Part shown: positions 47,103 to 56,137 of the stretch, one piece after another
Layout of the letters: each line of letters begins with the position of its first letter
Numbering within the stretch: the stretch's first letter is position 1
Source of the DNA: Kitasatospora sp. NBC_00240
GTDB taxonomy: Bacteria; Actinomycetota; Actinomycetes; Streptomycetales; Streptomycetaceae
Assembly: GCF_026342405.1 (NCBI RefSeq)
Contig: NZ_JAPEMU010000001.1
Location: 6,138,001-6,202,000 of the forward strand
Direction of reading: 5' to 3'
Length of the DNA: 64,000 nucleotides
The notes under the pieces: generated by a model
What the model was told of the DNA's origin: nothing
The model's database searches: none
Seen by the model: only the letters and a program-made list of their open reading frames with translations
Translations under genes and position numbers: made by a program

Positions 47103-49136
47103 ATGAACGGTCGGGAAGCCGCCACCTCCGTGGCACCGATAGCACTCGAACCGTCCGGCCCGGAGCAGCCCCCGCGGCAGGTCCGGCAGGAGCCCCGGCA
47201 CCCGTCCCCGGCCGCGCCCCCACGCGCCCGGGCCCGCCGCCTGCCCGGAGCCGCCCGGCGCGCCCGGCTCAAGGAGCACGAGGCCGCCCTGGTCGGCGGC
47301 TACCGCGAACTGGCCAGACTCGCCTACCTGGTGCTGCCCGGCGGCACCGACCGGCACCACCGGATCCTGGCCGCCCACGCCGTCGTCCAGCGGGCCCTGC
47401 GCGGGGCCCCGCCGGACGATCCGTGCGCCGACACCTCCACCGGGCCGTACGAGGGCCGCGCCCAGGAGGCCGTCCGGCTGCAGGTGCTGCGCGGCGCGCT
47501 CGCCCACCCGCTGCGCCGCCGGCTGCTGCCGCTGCCCCGGCTCTGGGGGCTGCGGCTGTTCACCGCCGCCGGCAGCCCCGAGGACCTCGCCCTCGACCAG
47601 GAGCTGGCCCGGGCCACGCCGCACACCCGGGCCGGCTACGCCCTGCGGGTCCTGGAGGGGCTGCCCTCCGACCGGGTCACCGCGCTGCTCGCCCGGGCCG
47701 GCGTGCCCGACCCCGGCCGGGCACTGGCCGAGGCCGAGCGGATCCACGCGGGGCACCGGGCGGCCGGCCGGGACCTCGACCGCTCACCGGAGTTCGACCC
47801 CTGCGCCGTCCGGGCCCAGCCCACCGACCTGCTCCGGCGCCGGGCCAAGGGCCGGATGCTGGCCGCGGCGGCCGCCGCCGTGCTGGCCGCCGCGGTGGGC
47901 CTGCCGCTGCTGCCGGGCCAGGCCCGGCCGCCGCAGCGGGCCGCCTCCGCCGCCGACCCGGCCGGGCGGGCCCTCCCGGCGCCGCGCCGGGCGGCCGCCG
48001 ACGCCTGGCGGCAGACCGCACGGCTGGACTTCGGCGTCTGGCCCGCCCGCGGCGACCTCACCACCGACCAGGCCCTGCTCGGCCGGGCGGCCGCCGCCTG
48101 GGCCGGCCCCACCCCGCAGGTCCGCCGGACCGCCGAGCCCGGCACCCCCGACGGCCCGCCCGGCGCCGCCCAACTGCTGTACGCCGGGCGGCTGGACGGC
48201 GCGGCCGTGGTCGTCCTGTACGGCGAGGGCCGGCTGGCCCGCTACACCGAGGGCCGGCAGCCGGAGCTGGCCCTCGCCCGGGCCGACGACGCCGACGTCA
48301 CCACGGCCGCGGCGCTCGCCGTCACCCGTACCCCCGACGGCGCCCGTTACCTGCTCGCCCCCTGGGTCGACGCGGCCGAGACCCGGGACCTGCGCACCCC
48401 GGACGCGGCCGCCCGCCCGGTGCCGCATCCCGACGGCCTCACCCCGGTGCTGGCTATGACCGGCGACGGCTCCTGCACCCGGCGGCCGGTGCTGCAGCTG
48501 CGCTCCTCGCCGGTGGTGGCGGAGCAGCACGCCTTCCTGCTGGCCGACGTCGGCGGCCTGCTGCCCGCCCACCTGACCTGGACCCCGCCCCCGGACGGCA
48601 CCCCGGCCGGCCCGCCGCGCGAGGCGACCGGTCCGGAGGCGCTGGCCGCCTGGGCCCGTACCTCCTGCGGGCTGCCCGGGGCCGGCCCGGCCGACGCCGG
48701 CCCGGGCACCCGGGCCCTGAACACCTGGGCCTTCGCCACCCAGCAGCTCCCGGAGGGGGAGGGCGCCGCGACCTGGGTCTGCGTCCGCCGGGACGGCTGG
48801 GACGGCGGCGGGTCGGCGGCCACCGCGATCCTGCTGCCCGACCCGCGCCGCACCGCCGCGGCGCCGCTGCGCACGGCCGGGGCGCCGGAGACCCGGGCCT
48901 GCAGCCGCTTCGACCAGAACGTGCTGGCGGCCACCTGGTGGCGCGGGAAGTCCGGCAGGTCGTACCTGCTGATGGCGGGCAGCCGGCGGCTGGTGAGCGT
49001 CTCCGCCACCGGCGCGCTCACCATGCCCGAGACCAAGGTGCCGGCCCGCGCGCTGGCCGTGCCCGGGGCCGGCCAGGGCGAGGTGCGGCTGACCGGCCTG
49101 CTGGACACCGGTGCCCGGATCGGCACCCTGCGGTGA
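47103..49136 (+). CDS. Hypothetical single-pass membrane protein with large extracellular domain
   Basis: A 677-residue protein I do not recognise. The N-terminal ~245 residues are cytosolic, basic and helical; YRELARLAYLVLPGG, AVVQRALRG and GYALRVLEGLPSDRVTALLARAGVPDPGRALAEAERI have the spacing of a degenerate sigma-factor-like or helix-turn-helix protein, but this is only pattern similarity. One helix at about 250-270 (MLAAAAAAVLAAAVGLPLLPG) leads to a ~400-residue outer domain rich in Ala/Gly/Asp with four or so Cys. ATG 47103 has AGGGGAG upstream. It may be a transmembrane signalling protein; not established. Confidence 0.75.
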   Translation: MNGREAATSVAPIALEPSGPEQPPRQVRQEPRHPSPAAPPRARARRLPGAARRARLKEHEAALVGGYRELARLAYLVLPGGTDRHHRILAAHAVVQRALRGAPPDDPCADTSTGPYEGRAQEAVRLQVLRGALAHPLRRRLLPLPRLWGLRLFTAAGSPEDLALDQELARATPHTRAGYALRVLEGLPSDRVTALLARAGVPDPGRALAEAERIHAGHRAAGRDLDRSPEFDPCAVRAQPTDLLRRRAKGRMLAAAAAAVLAAAVGLPLLPGQARPPQRAASAADPAGRALPAPRRAAADAWRQTARLDFGVWPARGDLTTDQALLGRAAAAWAGPTPQVRRTAEPGTPDGPPGAAQLLYAGRLDGAAVVVLYGEGRLARYTEGRQPELALARADDADVTTAAALAVTRTPDGARYLLAPWVDAAETRDLRTPDAAARPVPHPDGLTPVLAMTGDGSCTRRPVLQLRSSPVVAEQHAFLLADVGGLLPAHLTWTPPPDGTPAGPPREATGPEALAAWARTSCGLPGAGPADAGPGTRALNTWAFATQQLPEGEGAATWVCVRRDGWDGGGSAATAILLPDPRRTAAAPLRTAGAPETRACSRFDQNVLAATWWRGKSGRSYLLMAGSRRLVSVSATGALTMPETKVPARALAVPGAGQGEVRLTGLLDTGARIGTLR

Positions 49137-49277
49137 GGCCGGGCCGGGGCGCCGGCCTGCGCCGGCTGCCGGTGCGGGTGCCGGCGGGGTGGGCGGGCCC
49201 GGTCCGGCCTGCGGATGCGGGCCGTGCGGCGCGGTGTGAGAGTGAGGACAGCCCGGTAACCACCCGGAGGAGGAGAC

Positions 49278-49547
49278 ATGGGCATCTTCGACAGGTTCCG
49301 CCACAAGGCGCACGATGCCGGCGAGGAGGCCAGGTCCTCCCTCGGCGGGACGCACGAACAGGACTCCACCGCCATGTCGGACCCCGCGCAGCGCGCGGCC
49401 CTCGCCCACGACGAGGCGGCCGACGCCTTCCCCGACCGGACGGAGCGGGCGCGCGAGCCGGAGCAGCCGCCGTCCGCGATGTCCGCCCAGGAGGAGGAGG
49501 AGCGGGCCCGGGAGAACATGACGGCCGAGGGCGACCCCTGGGACTGA
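49278..49547 (+). CDS. Small acidic hydrophilic protein, unknown
   Basis: An 89-residue protein starting MGIFDRFRHKAHDAGEEARSSLGG and ending with a Glu-rich segment (SAQEEEERARENMTAEGDPWD). No transmembrane segment or known domain; it is probably disordered or helical. It has an excellent ribosome site (GGAGGAGGAG) before the ATG and codon use like its neighbours, so it is probably expressed. Short proteins opening MGxFDxxxxKA are common in actinobacteria as stress- or antitoxin-like CsbD-type proteins, but I cannot assign one. Confidence 0.75.
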   Translation: MGIFDRFRHKAHDAGEEARSSLGGTHEQDSTAMSDPAQRAALAHDEAADAFPDRTERAREPEQPPSAMSAQEEEERARENMTAEGDPWD

Positions 49548-49621
49548 CGACTCCCGCCCGGAGGGCCGCCGGCAGTCGAGCCGGCCCACGGACCACCGGA
49601 ATGAGTACCACCCGAATGGAT

Positions 49622-49653
49622 GGAGGGGCGCGCCTGCCGGGGCGCGCCCCTCC
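49622..49653. terminator. Hairpin between convergent genes
   Basis: GGAGGGGCGCGC pairs perfectly with GCGCGCCCCTCC over an 8-base loop, 75 bases after the small acidic protein gene and 90 bases from the end of the convergent tricorn gene. Confidence 0.8.
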
Positions 49654-49681
49654 CGTGCGTCCTGACGCCGCGCCGCACGGC

Positions 49682-49741
49682 GCCCGGACGCACGGGGGTG
49701 CCCGGACGTACGGGGTGCCCGGACGCACGGGAGCTGCCCGG
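49682..49741. repeat. Three tandem ~18-bp repeats
   Basis: GCCCGGACGCACGGGGGT and two variants follow head to tail at 49682, 49700 and 49717 (18, 17 and 19 bp), then a partial GCCCGG. They abut the stop of the tricorn-type protease gene. Confidence 0.8.
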
Positions 49742-49742
49742 T

Positions 49743-52700
49743 TCAGCGCGGCGGCAGCGGCGGCCGGCGCAGGTCCGGGCGCGGGATGTCCTCCGGGGGC
49801 GGCACCGCGGCCGGGCTGTCCTCCAGCAGTTCCAGCGCGAGCCCGACGGCGCAGGCCAGCTCCGGATGCCGGCCCCGGGCCCAGTCGTTCGGGGTGCGCA
49901 GCACGTGCACGTCCGGCTCCGCGCCGTGGTTCTCCACCGACCAGCCGAGGCCGCCGGTGAACCAGGAGGCGTTCTTGGGCACCGAGATCTGGGTGCCGTC
50001 GCCGAGCTGGTGACGCCCGGTCATGCCCACCACCCCGCCCCAGGTGCGGGCGCCGATCACCGGCCCCAGGCCGAGCAGCTTGATGGCGGTGATGATCACG
50101 TCGCCGTCCGAGCTGGTGGCCTCGTCGGCGAGGGCGACCACCGGGCCGCGCGGCGCGTCCCTCGGGTAGCGCACGGGCTGCCGCCCACGGCTGAAGTCCC
50201 AGCCGAGGACGCGCCGGGTGAGCTTCTCCAGCACCAGCTCGGAGACATTGCCGCCGGCGTTGCCGCGCACGTCCAGCACCAGCGCCGGCTTGTCGAGCTC
50301 GCGGCGCACGTCCCGGTTGAACTGGGCCCAGCCGGAGCCGCCGAGGTCGGGGATGTGCAGGTAGCCGCACCGCCCGTCGCTGAACTCCCGGACCAGCTCG
50401 CGGCGCCGGCCCACCCAGGCCTGGTAGCGGATCGGCCGCTCGTCGGTGAGCGGGGTGACGGCGATCCGGCGGACCGGCCCCTGCGGCCCGCTGCGCAGGG
50501 AGAGCTCGACGCTGGTGCCGCCGGTGCCGGCGAGCAGCGGCGCCGGGCCGCGCAGCGGGTCCGGCGGGCGCCCGGCGACGGCCAGCAGCTCGTCGCCGTC
50601 CCGGACGCCGTGGGCCGCGAGCGGAGCGCGGGCCCGCGGGTCCGAGGACTCGCCGGGCAGGACGCGGTCCACCAGCCAGCGGCCGTCCGGGGAGCGCCGG
50701 GCGTTGGCCCCGAGCAGCCCGAGCGGCTGCTGGACGGGGGAGGGGCCCTCGCCCCGCCGGGCCGGGGTGACGTAGGCGTGCGAGGTGCCGAGTTCGCCGA
50801 GCAGCTCGCGCAGCAGGTCGGCGAAGTCGTCGGGGCCGGCGATCCGGTCCAGCAGCGGCTCGTACTGCGCGGTCAGGGCCGTCCAGTCCAGGCCGCACAT
50901 GCCTTCGTCCCAGAACTGGTCGCGGACGATCCGGGCGGCCTCGTGGTACGCCTGGCGCCATTCCTCGGCCGGGTGGACGGTGTGGGTGATCCGTCGCAGG
51001 TCGACGCTGAGCCCGCCGGTCGGGCCCGGCACCGGGACGATCCGCAGGGTGCCGGCTGAGTACACGGCGACCGAGCCGCCGTCGCCGGAGACCGCGTAGC
51101 CGTCCAGCTTGTCGACCAGGGTGGTGCGGGTGCCGCGGGCCAGGTCGAAGTACTCCAGGGAGGGGCGGCCGGAGGTGTCGTCGGGATTGGCGAAGGTCTG
51201 GCCGAGGGCGCCGGAGATCGGCCAGCGCAGCCAGACCAGCCCGCCGCGCACGGCGTCGGTGGCCGAGTACTTGGAGGCGATCACGGGGAACTGGACCAGC
51301 CGCTCCGAGATGCCCTGCGGCTCGACCGTGACGGTGCCGTCGCCGGGGGCGGCGCCGGTCGCCGGCACCGCCCCGCCCGGCCGGCCCTCGGCGGGGGCCG
51401 CGAACGGGGAGGGCGTGTCGGCGGCCAGCGGGACGAGGTAGGGGCGGCAGCCGAGCGGGAAGGACATGTCCCCGGTGTGCACGTCGTGCACCGGGTCGAA
51501 GCCGCGCCAGGAGAGGAACACCAGGTAGCGGCCGTCCCGGGTGAAGACCGGCTGCTCGTCCTCGAACCGGCCGTCGGTGATGTCGGTGATCGGCGCCAGG
51601 ATGTCGGCCCGGGTCATCCGGATCTTGCGCAGCGAGCGGCCGGCCACCGGCTGGGACCACGCGACCCAGAGCGAGTCGGGGGAGAAGACGGCGCTGCCTA
51701 CCGGCCCGTAGGTGGAGGAGGCCAGCTCGCGCACCTCGCCGTCGGCGGTGCCCACCAGCAGCAGCCGCCCGTCCGAGGTGGCGGCCGCGAGGGTCCGGCC
51801 GTCGGGGGCGGCGGTCAGCTCCAGCACCCGGCCGATCCGGCCGCCGGCGATCCGCCGGACCCCGGGGTGCTGACCGGACCGGTGCTCGTGGTGGTGCTCG
51901 CTGCCGGGCAGCGGGGCGATCTCGACGGCGTCCTCGCCCTCGGCGTCGGTGATCCAGCAGACCTCGTCGGTGTGGCCGAGCACCACCGGCAGCCTGGTCC
52001 GTACCCCGGGCGTGTCGGCCAGCGCCCGGGCCGGCCCGTCCCGGTGGGTCAGCCAGTACTGGCTGCCGCGCACCGTGATCACGCCGGTCCGGCCGGTGGC
52101 GTCGCAGGCGAGGTCCTTGACGTGCGAGGCGGCGTTGACCTGGTACGGCCGGCGGCCGGCCCGGGCGCCGCCGAGCGGCACCCGCAGCCGGCGCGGGGCG
52201 GGGGCGTCGAGGCCGTCGAGCAGCCAGATGTCCCCGGCGTGCTGGTAGACGATCCGGGTGCCGTCGGTGGCGGCCTCGCGGGCGTAGTAGGAGGCGTGGT
52301 CGGTGTGCCGGCGCAGGCCGGAGCCGTCCGGGCGGCAGGAGTAGAGGTTGCCGATGCCCTCGTGGTCGGAGAGGAAGGCGATCCTGGGCCCGTCGGGTCC
52401 GTCCACCGGCATCGGCGAGGCGAGGTGGCCCTCGTGCTCCGGCAGCAGCCGCTGCCCGTCGACCCAGAGCCGCCCGGTGGCGCCGCCCCGGTAGCGCTTC
52501 CAGGCGGCGGGTTCGTGCGGGGCCGAGCCGGTGAGCAGGACGGTGTGCTCGTGGCTGGTCTGGGCGTCGCCGACCGGCCCCCACGGCATCTTGCGCCCCG
52601 GTGAGCCGTCCAGCGGCAGCGCGTGTGCCCAGGTGTAGTGGGCGAACGGCTCGTGGTACGAGGTGACGGCGAGCACCTCGCCGTCGGGGAGCCAGCCCCG

Positions 52701-52988
52701 GACCCGGGTGTCCTGGCTGCCCCAGTAGGAGAGCCGGACGGCCTCGCCGCCGTCCGTGGGAGCCGTCCAGACCTCGGGGGTGAGGGTCAGCCAGCTGGTC
52801 CAGGCGAGGGTGCGGCCGTCGGGGGAGAACCGCGGGTGGCTGACCCGGGTGCGGTCGCAGCTGACGCGCCAGGCCCGGCCGGTGCGGTTGCCGTCGGCCA
52901 GCGGCGCCACCCAGACGTCGTCCTCGGCGGTGAAGGCGAGCAGGCCACCGCGCAGGTGGGGGTGTCTGAGGTAGCCGGGCGCCGTCAC
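49743..52988 (-). CDS. Tricorn-type protease (S41 family)
   Basis: A 1081-residue cytosolic peptidase thought to trim oligopeptides from the proteasome. The order of domains is as in tricorn: two beta-propellers (repeats such as VSHPRFSPDGRTLAWTS and SAVFSPDSLWVAWSQ), a helical bundle, a PDZ domain (LLGANARRSPDGRWLVDRVLPGESSD) and the C-terminal S41 core with LVLDVRGNAGGNVSELVLEKL, DEATSSDGD (catalytic Ser about residue 960) and KNASWFTGGLGWSVENHGAEPDV. Start is the GTG at 52988; AAGAG lies directly before it and the longer frame upstream has no family similarity. Divergent from the chitinase gene. Confidence 0.93.
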   Translation of the reverse strand: MTAPGYLRHPHLRGGLLAFTAEDDVWVAPLADGNRTGRAWRVSCDRTRVSHPRFSPDGRTLAWTSWLTLTPEVWTAPTDGGEAVRLSYWGSQDTRVRGWLPDGEVLAVTSYHEPFAHYTWAHALPLDGSPGRKMPWGPVGDAQTSHEHTVLLTGSAPHEPAAWKRYRGGATGRLWVDGQRLLPEHEGHLASPMPVDGPDGPRIAFLSDHEGIGNLYSCRPDGSGLRRHTDHASYYAREAATDGTRIVYQHAGDIWLLDGLDAPAPRRLRVPLGGARAGRRPYQVNAASHVKDLACDATGRTGVITVRGSQYWLTHRDGPARALADTPGVRTRLPVVLGHTDEVCWITDAEGEDAVEIAPLPGSEHHHEHRSGQHPGVRRIAGGRIGRVLELTAAPDGRTLAAATSDGRLLLVGTADGEVRELASSTYGPVGSAVFSPDSLWVAWSQPVAGRSLRKIRMTRADILAPITDITDGRFEDEQPVFTRDGRYLVFLSWRGFDPVHDVHTGDMSFPLGCRPYLVPLAADTPSPFAAPAEGRPGGAVPATGAAPGDGTVTVEPQGISERLVQFPVIASKYSATDAVRGGLVWLRWPISGALGQTFANPDDTSGRPSLEYFDLARGTRTTLVDKLDGYAVSGDGGSVAVYSAGTLRIVPVPGPTGGLSVDLRRITHTVHPAEEWRQAYHEAARIVRDQFWDEGMCGLDWTALTAQYEPLLDRIAGPDDFADLLRELLGELGTSHAYVTPARRGEGPSPVQQPLGLLGANARRSPDGRWLVDRVLPGESSDPRARAPLAAHGVRDGDELLAVAGRPPDPLRGPAPLLAGTGGTSVELSLRSGPQGPVRRIAVTPLTDERPIRYQAWVGRRRELVREFSDGRCGYLHIPDLGGSGWAQFNRDVRRELDKPALVLDVRGNAGGNVSELVLEKLTRRVLGWDFSRGRQPVRYPRDAPRGPVVALADEATSSDGDVIITAIKLLGLGPVIGARTWGGVVGMTGRHQLGDGTQISVPKNASWFTGGLGWSVENHGAEPDVHVLRTPNDWARGRHPELACAVGLALELLEDSPAAVPPPEDIPRPDLRRPPLPPR

Positions 52989-53228
52989 CTCTTCATGGTT
53001 CGGTGGTGGCCTACCGGTCGCAACCCGGGCGGCGCGACGCAGGCGGACCGGCGGGGGCCATCGGGGCGGTCGGGAAACGCGGCTCCCCGGACCACCGGGG
53101 GGACGGTCCGGGGAGCGGGTGGGGCTGCGGGCGGAAGGGCCGCCCGGGGCGGTTCCGACGGGTCGTCCGGGAGCGTCCGGGCACCGGCGGCCGGGCCGGG
53201 GAGGCAACTCTCCGTCGCCTCGGGGGCA
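52989..53228. other. Divergent region with a 12-bp stem-loop
   Basis: No gene. GCTCCCCGGACC (53082-53093) pairs perfectly with GGTCCGGGGAGC (53105-53116) over 11 bases. It lies upstream of both flanking genes, so it would be in the tricorn mRNA leader, or a DNA element, rather than a terminator. Nothing else stands out. Confidence 0.5.
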
Positions 53229-53271
53229 TTGACACAGAAGCGGCGGATCCACTTCAGTGGTCTAGTCCAAC
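53229..53271 (+). promoter_or_regulatory. Chitinase promoter with a DasR-type operator
   Basis: TTGACA (53229-53234) with TTCAGT (53253-53258) at 18-base spacing forms a good promoter. Overlapping its downstream part, AGTGGTCTAGTCCAAC (53256-53271) matches 13 of 16 bases of the DasR responsive element AGTGGTCTAGACCACT. DasR is the GntR-type repressor relieved by glucosamine-6-phosphate, known to control chitinases in streptomycetes. Control here is inferred. Confidence 0.7.
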
Positions 53272-53363
53272 TGGTTGACGGAACGGCCGCACCCCCACCT
53301 GGCCGCAGCTTCCCCATGCCCTCGGACACCCCCACATCCCGCGCCCCAGCAGGAGTCCCCCGC

Positions 53364-55052
53364 ATGCGCAGAACAGCATCCCCCACCAAGCACCGGGGCA
53401 GGCCCCGCCGTCTCGCCGCCATCGGCACCGCCTGGGCCGTCGCGGCCGCCGGCGCCGTCGGCCTGGCGCTCGGCACCGCGCCCGCAGCCTCGGCCGGCGA
53501 GTTCCTCACCAACGGCGGCTTCGAGAGCAACGCCCTGGCCCCCTGGAGCTGCGCCGCCGGCACCGGCAGCGTCGTCACCGGCCAGGCCCGCACCGGCAGT
53601 TACGCCCTGGCGGGCGCCGCCTCGGCCAGTTCCTCGGCCCAGTGCTCGCAGACCGTCACCGTCGCGCCCAGCACCACGTACACGCTCAGCGCGTACGTCA
53701 AGGGCAGTTACGTCTACCTCGGCGTGGACGGCGGGACCAGCACCTGGACGCCCGGCACCGGCGGTGCGTACCAGAAGCTCACCGTCAGCTTCACCACCGG
53801 CGCGGCCCAGACCAGCGCCACCGTGTACACCCACGGCTGGTACGGCCAGGGCACCTACTACGCGGACGACGTCTCGCTGGACGGGCCGGGCGCCCCGAGC
53901 CCCTCCCCGTCGGCCAGCGCCTCGGCCAGCCCGACCGCCACCGCCTCGCCCACGGCCACCGCCACCCCGACCGTGACGGCCACCCCGACCACCACCGCGA
54001 CGCCGACCAGCACCGGCACGCCGACCGTGCCGCCGCCCGGCAACCACGCGCTGGTCGGCTACCTGCACGCCAGCTTCGCCAACGGCGCCGGCTACACCAA
54101 GGTCGCCGACGTCCCCGACTCGTGGGACTTCGTCAACCTGTCGTTCGGCGAGCCGACCTCGGTCACCTCCGGCGACATCCGCTTCAACCGCTGCCCGGTC
54201 GCCGAGTGCCCGTCGGTGGAGTCGGACGCCGACTTCAAGGCGGCCATCGCCGCCAAGCGCGCCAAGGGCAAGAAGGTGCTGATCTCGATCGGCGGCCAGA
54301 ACGGCCAGGTCCAGCTCACCACCACCGCCGCCCGGGACACCTTCGTCTCCTCGGTCTCCGCGATCATCGACAAGTGGGGCCTGGACGGGCTCGACATCGA
54401 CTTCGAGGGCCACTCGCTGTCACTGGCCACCGGTGACACCGACTTCAAGAACCCGACCACCCCGGTCGTGGTCAACCTGATCTCCGCGCTGAAGACCCTG
54501 AAGGCCAAGTACGGCGCCGGCTTCGTGCTGACCATGGCCCCGGAGACCTTCTTCGTCCAGCTCGGCTACCAGTACTACGGCTCGGGTCCGTGGGGCGGCC
54601 AGGACCCGCGCGCCGGTGCCTACCTGCCGGTCATCCACGCGATGCGCGGCGACCTCACCCTGCTGCACGTCCAGGACTACAACTCGGGTTCGATCATGGG
54701 CCTGGACAACCAGTACCACTCGATGGGCGGCGCCGACTTCCACGTCGCGATGACCGACATGCTGCTCAAGGGGTTCCCGGTGGCGGGCAACACCGCCAAC
54801 ATGTTCCCCGCGCTCAACCCGTCCCAGCTGGCCATCGGCATGCCGGCCACCACCAACGCGGGCAACGGCTACGTCAGCCCCACCGAGGTGAACAAGGCGC
54901 TGGACTGCCTCACCAAGCTGACCAACTGCGGTACGTACGTGCCGCGGGCCGGCGCCCAGCCGAACCTGCGCGGCCTGATGACCTGGTCGATCAACTGGGA
55001 CCAGTTCGGCGGCCGGGAGTTCTCGAAGAACTTCGACAGCTACTTCGGCTGA
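53364..55052 (+). CDS. Chitinase, glycoside hydrolase family 18, with N-terminal binding module
   Basis: A 562-residue secreted chitinase. Signal peptide to about residue 43 (PAASA). Residues ~45-178 form a beta-sandwich carbohydrate-binding module (FLTNGGFESNALAPWSC ... TYYADDVSLDGPG). A Thr/Pro/Ser linker follows (180-225). The GH18 barrel carries DGLDIDFEG with catalytic Glu348, KVLISIGGQNG before it, and LTMAPETFFVQ, VQDYN and GLMTWSINWDQ after. It hydrolyses chitin to soluble oligomers. ATG 53364 has AGGAG ten bases upstream. Promoter overlaps a DasR-like site, linking it to N-acetylglucosamine supply. An AA10 monooxygenase elsewhere in the window could act with it. Confidence 0.95.
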   Translation: MRRTASPTKHRGRPRRLAAIGTAWAVAAAGAVGLALGTAPAASAGEFLTNGGFESNALAPWSCAAGTGSVVTGQARTGSYALAGAASASSSAQCSQTVTVAPSTTYTLSAYVKGSYVYLGVDGGTSTWTPGTGGAYQKLTVSFTTGAAQTSATVYTHGWYGQGTYYADDVSLDGPGAPSPSPSASASASPTATASPTATATPTVTATPTTTATPTSTGTPTVPPPGNHALVGYLHASFANGAGYTKVADVPDSWDFVNLSFGEPTSVTSGDIRFNRCPVAECPSVESDADFKAAIAAKRAKGKKVLISIGGQNGQVQLTTTAARDTFVSSVSAIIDKWGLDGLDIDFEGHSLSLATGDTDFKNPTTPVVVNLISALKTLKAKYGAGFVLTMAPETFFVQLGYQYYGSGPWGGQDPRAGAYLPVIHAMRGDLTLLHVQDYNSGSIMGLDNQYHSMGGADFHVAMTDMLLKGFPVAGNTANMFPALNPSQLAIGMPATTNAGNGYVSPTEVNKALDCLTKLTNCGTYVPRAGAQPNLRGLMTWSINWDQFGGREFSKNFDSYFG

Positions 55053-55125
55053 TCCCGCCGCACCGGCCGGCCCCGCGCCGGCCGGCCGCCCGCTCCACCT
55101 GGACCGCCTGCACCACCAGCTCCAC

Positions 55126-55168
55126 CCGCCGGCCGGCGGGCACGTGTCCCGTGCCCGCCGGCCGGCGG
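55126..55168. terminator. Very strong bidirectional terminator
   Basis: A perfect 19-bp stem (CCGCCGGCCGGCGGGCACG pairing with 55150-55168) around a TGTCC loop. It lies between the convergent chitinase (ends 55052) and TetR (ends 55183) genes. Confidence 0.9.
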
Positions 55169-55182
55169 CGTTCCCGGGCCGC

Positions 55183-55941
55183 TCAGGCGTCGGGGGCGGG
55201 GAGCTTGGCCGCCAGGCCGGTCAGGATGAGGTCCAGTCCGAACTCGAACCGCTCGTCGCCGCCGCCGGTGGTCAGGATGTCGGCGTTGGCGCTGGTGCAG
55301 GGGAAGGACTCGCTCGGCAGCGAGGCGTAGAACGTCCGGACCTGCTCGCGGAAGGCGGGGCCGAACTCGTGGATCGGCAGGCCGCTCTCGCGCTGACGGG
55401 CCATGAACTGCGAGCCTTCGTAGGCGTCGGCGCTGATGTAGAGCAGGATCCGGTCGACCGACCAGGCGGCGTGCTGGATCGGCACCCCGCCGGCCACCAG
55501 GACGGCCAGCAGGCCCTCGGTGACCCTGAGCATGTTCGGGCCGGTCGGGATGGTGGCGAGGGCGATCCTGGCGACGTCCGCGTTGGCGGAGAAGACCTGG
55601 TAGATCGCGCGGGCGACGTCCCTGGCCTGCTCCTGCCAGTGCTCCGGGTCCGCCTTCGGCACCTGGATGCCGGCGGCCACCCGGTCGAGCATCAGGTCGA
55701 GCAGCTCGTCCTTGTTGATCACATGCGCGTAGATGCTCGACGGCCCGGTGTCGAACTCCTGGGCGATCCGGCGCATGGTCAGCGCGTCGATGCCCTCGGC
55801 TCCGGCGATCCGGAGGGCGGCGTCCACGATCAGATCGGCGGACAGCGGCATCCGCTGGGGCGCGGGCTGCTTGCCCGCACGCCCCTTGCGCCATGGAGCG
55901 GCAGGGATCCCCGGGGTGTCGTGGGACCGGGAAACGGCCAT
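55183..55941 (-). CDS. TetR family transcriptional regulator
   Basis: A 252-residue repressor. After ~30 flexible residues comes the DNA-binding domain (SADLIVDAALRIAGAEGIDALTMRRIAQEFDTGPSSIYAHVINKDELLDLMLDRV), with the recognition helix at GPSSIYAHV. The C-terminal ligand domain is of the TetR_C type (ARDVARAIYQVFSANADVARIALATIPTGPNMLRVTEGLL). ATG 55941 follows AAGGAG. It is divergent from an MFS exporter and should repress it, and itself, through the inverted repeats at 56010-56064. The ligand is probably a substrate of the exporter; identity unknown. Confidence 0.92.
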   Translation of the reverse strand: MAVSRSHDTPGIPAAPWRKGRAGKQPAPQRMPLSADLIVDAALRIAGAEGIDALTMRRIAQEFDTGPSSIYAHVINKDELLDLMLDRVAAGIQVPKADPEHWQEQARDVARAIYQVFSANADVARIALATIPTGPNMLRVTEGLLAVLVAGGVPIQHAAWSVDRILLYISADAYEGSQFMARQRESGLPIHEFGPAFREQVRTFYASLPSESFPCTSANADILTTGGGDERFEFGLDLILTGLAAKLPAPDA

Positions 55942-56009
55942 GGTTCGTGGGCTCCTTCCTGGTGGCGACTCCCCGGAGGGGCGCAGCCCAGAGCCAGGGT
56001 ACCAACAGG

Positions 56010-56064
56010 CGAACGCTGTACTTGACGCGAACAGCGTTCGGATGCTCGAATGGCGTTCTCCATT
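56010..56064. promoter_or_regulatory. TetR operator candidates in the divergent promoter
   Basis: CGAACGCTGT (56010-56019) and ACAGCGTTCG (56031-56040) are a perfect 10-bp inverted repeat, spacer 11. The spacer contains TTGACG (56022-56027), which with TCGAAT (56046-56051, 18-base spacing) makes a rightward promoter. A second repeat AATGG-cgttct-CCATT follows at 56049-56064. Bound repressor would block the exporter promoter. Confidence 0.7.
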
Positions 56065-56137
56065 AAGCGATCACTGTTCGTCGGGGGCTCGGCCGTTCGT
56101 CGGACGTCATTCCGCACACACCTGATGGGTTCCGCCA

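Noticed and set aside
46007..49960. 1317-codon open frame on the plus strand
   Set aside because: Overlaps three supported genes in another frame and has Arg/Pro/Gly-rich shadow composition without any domain.
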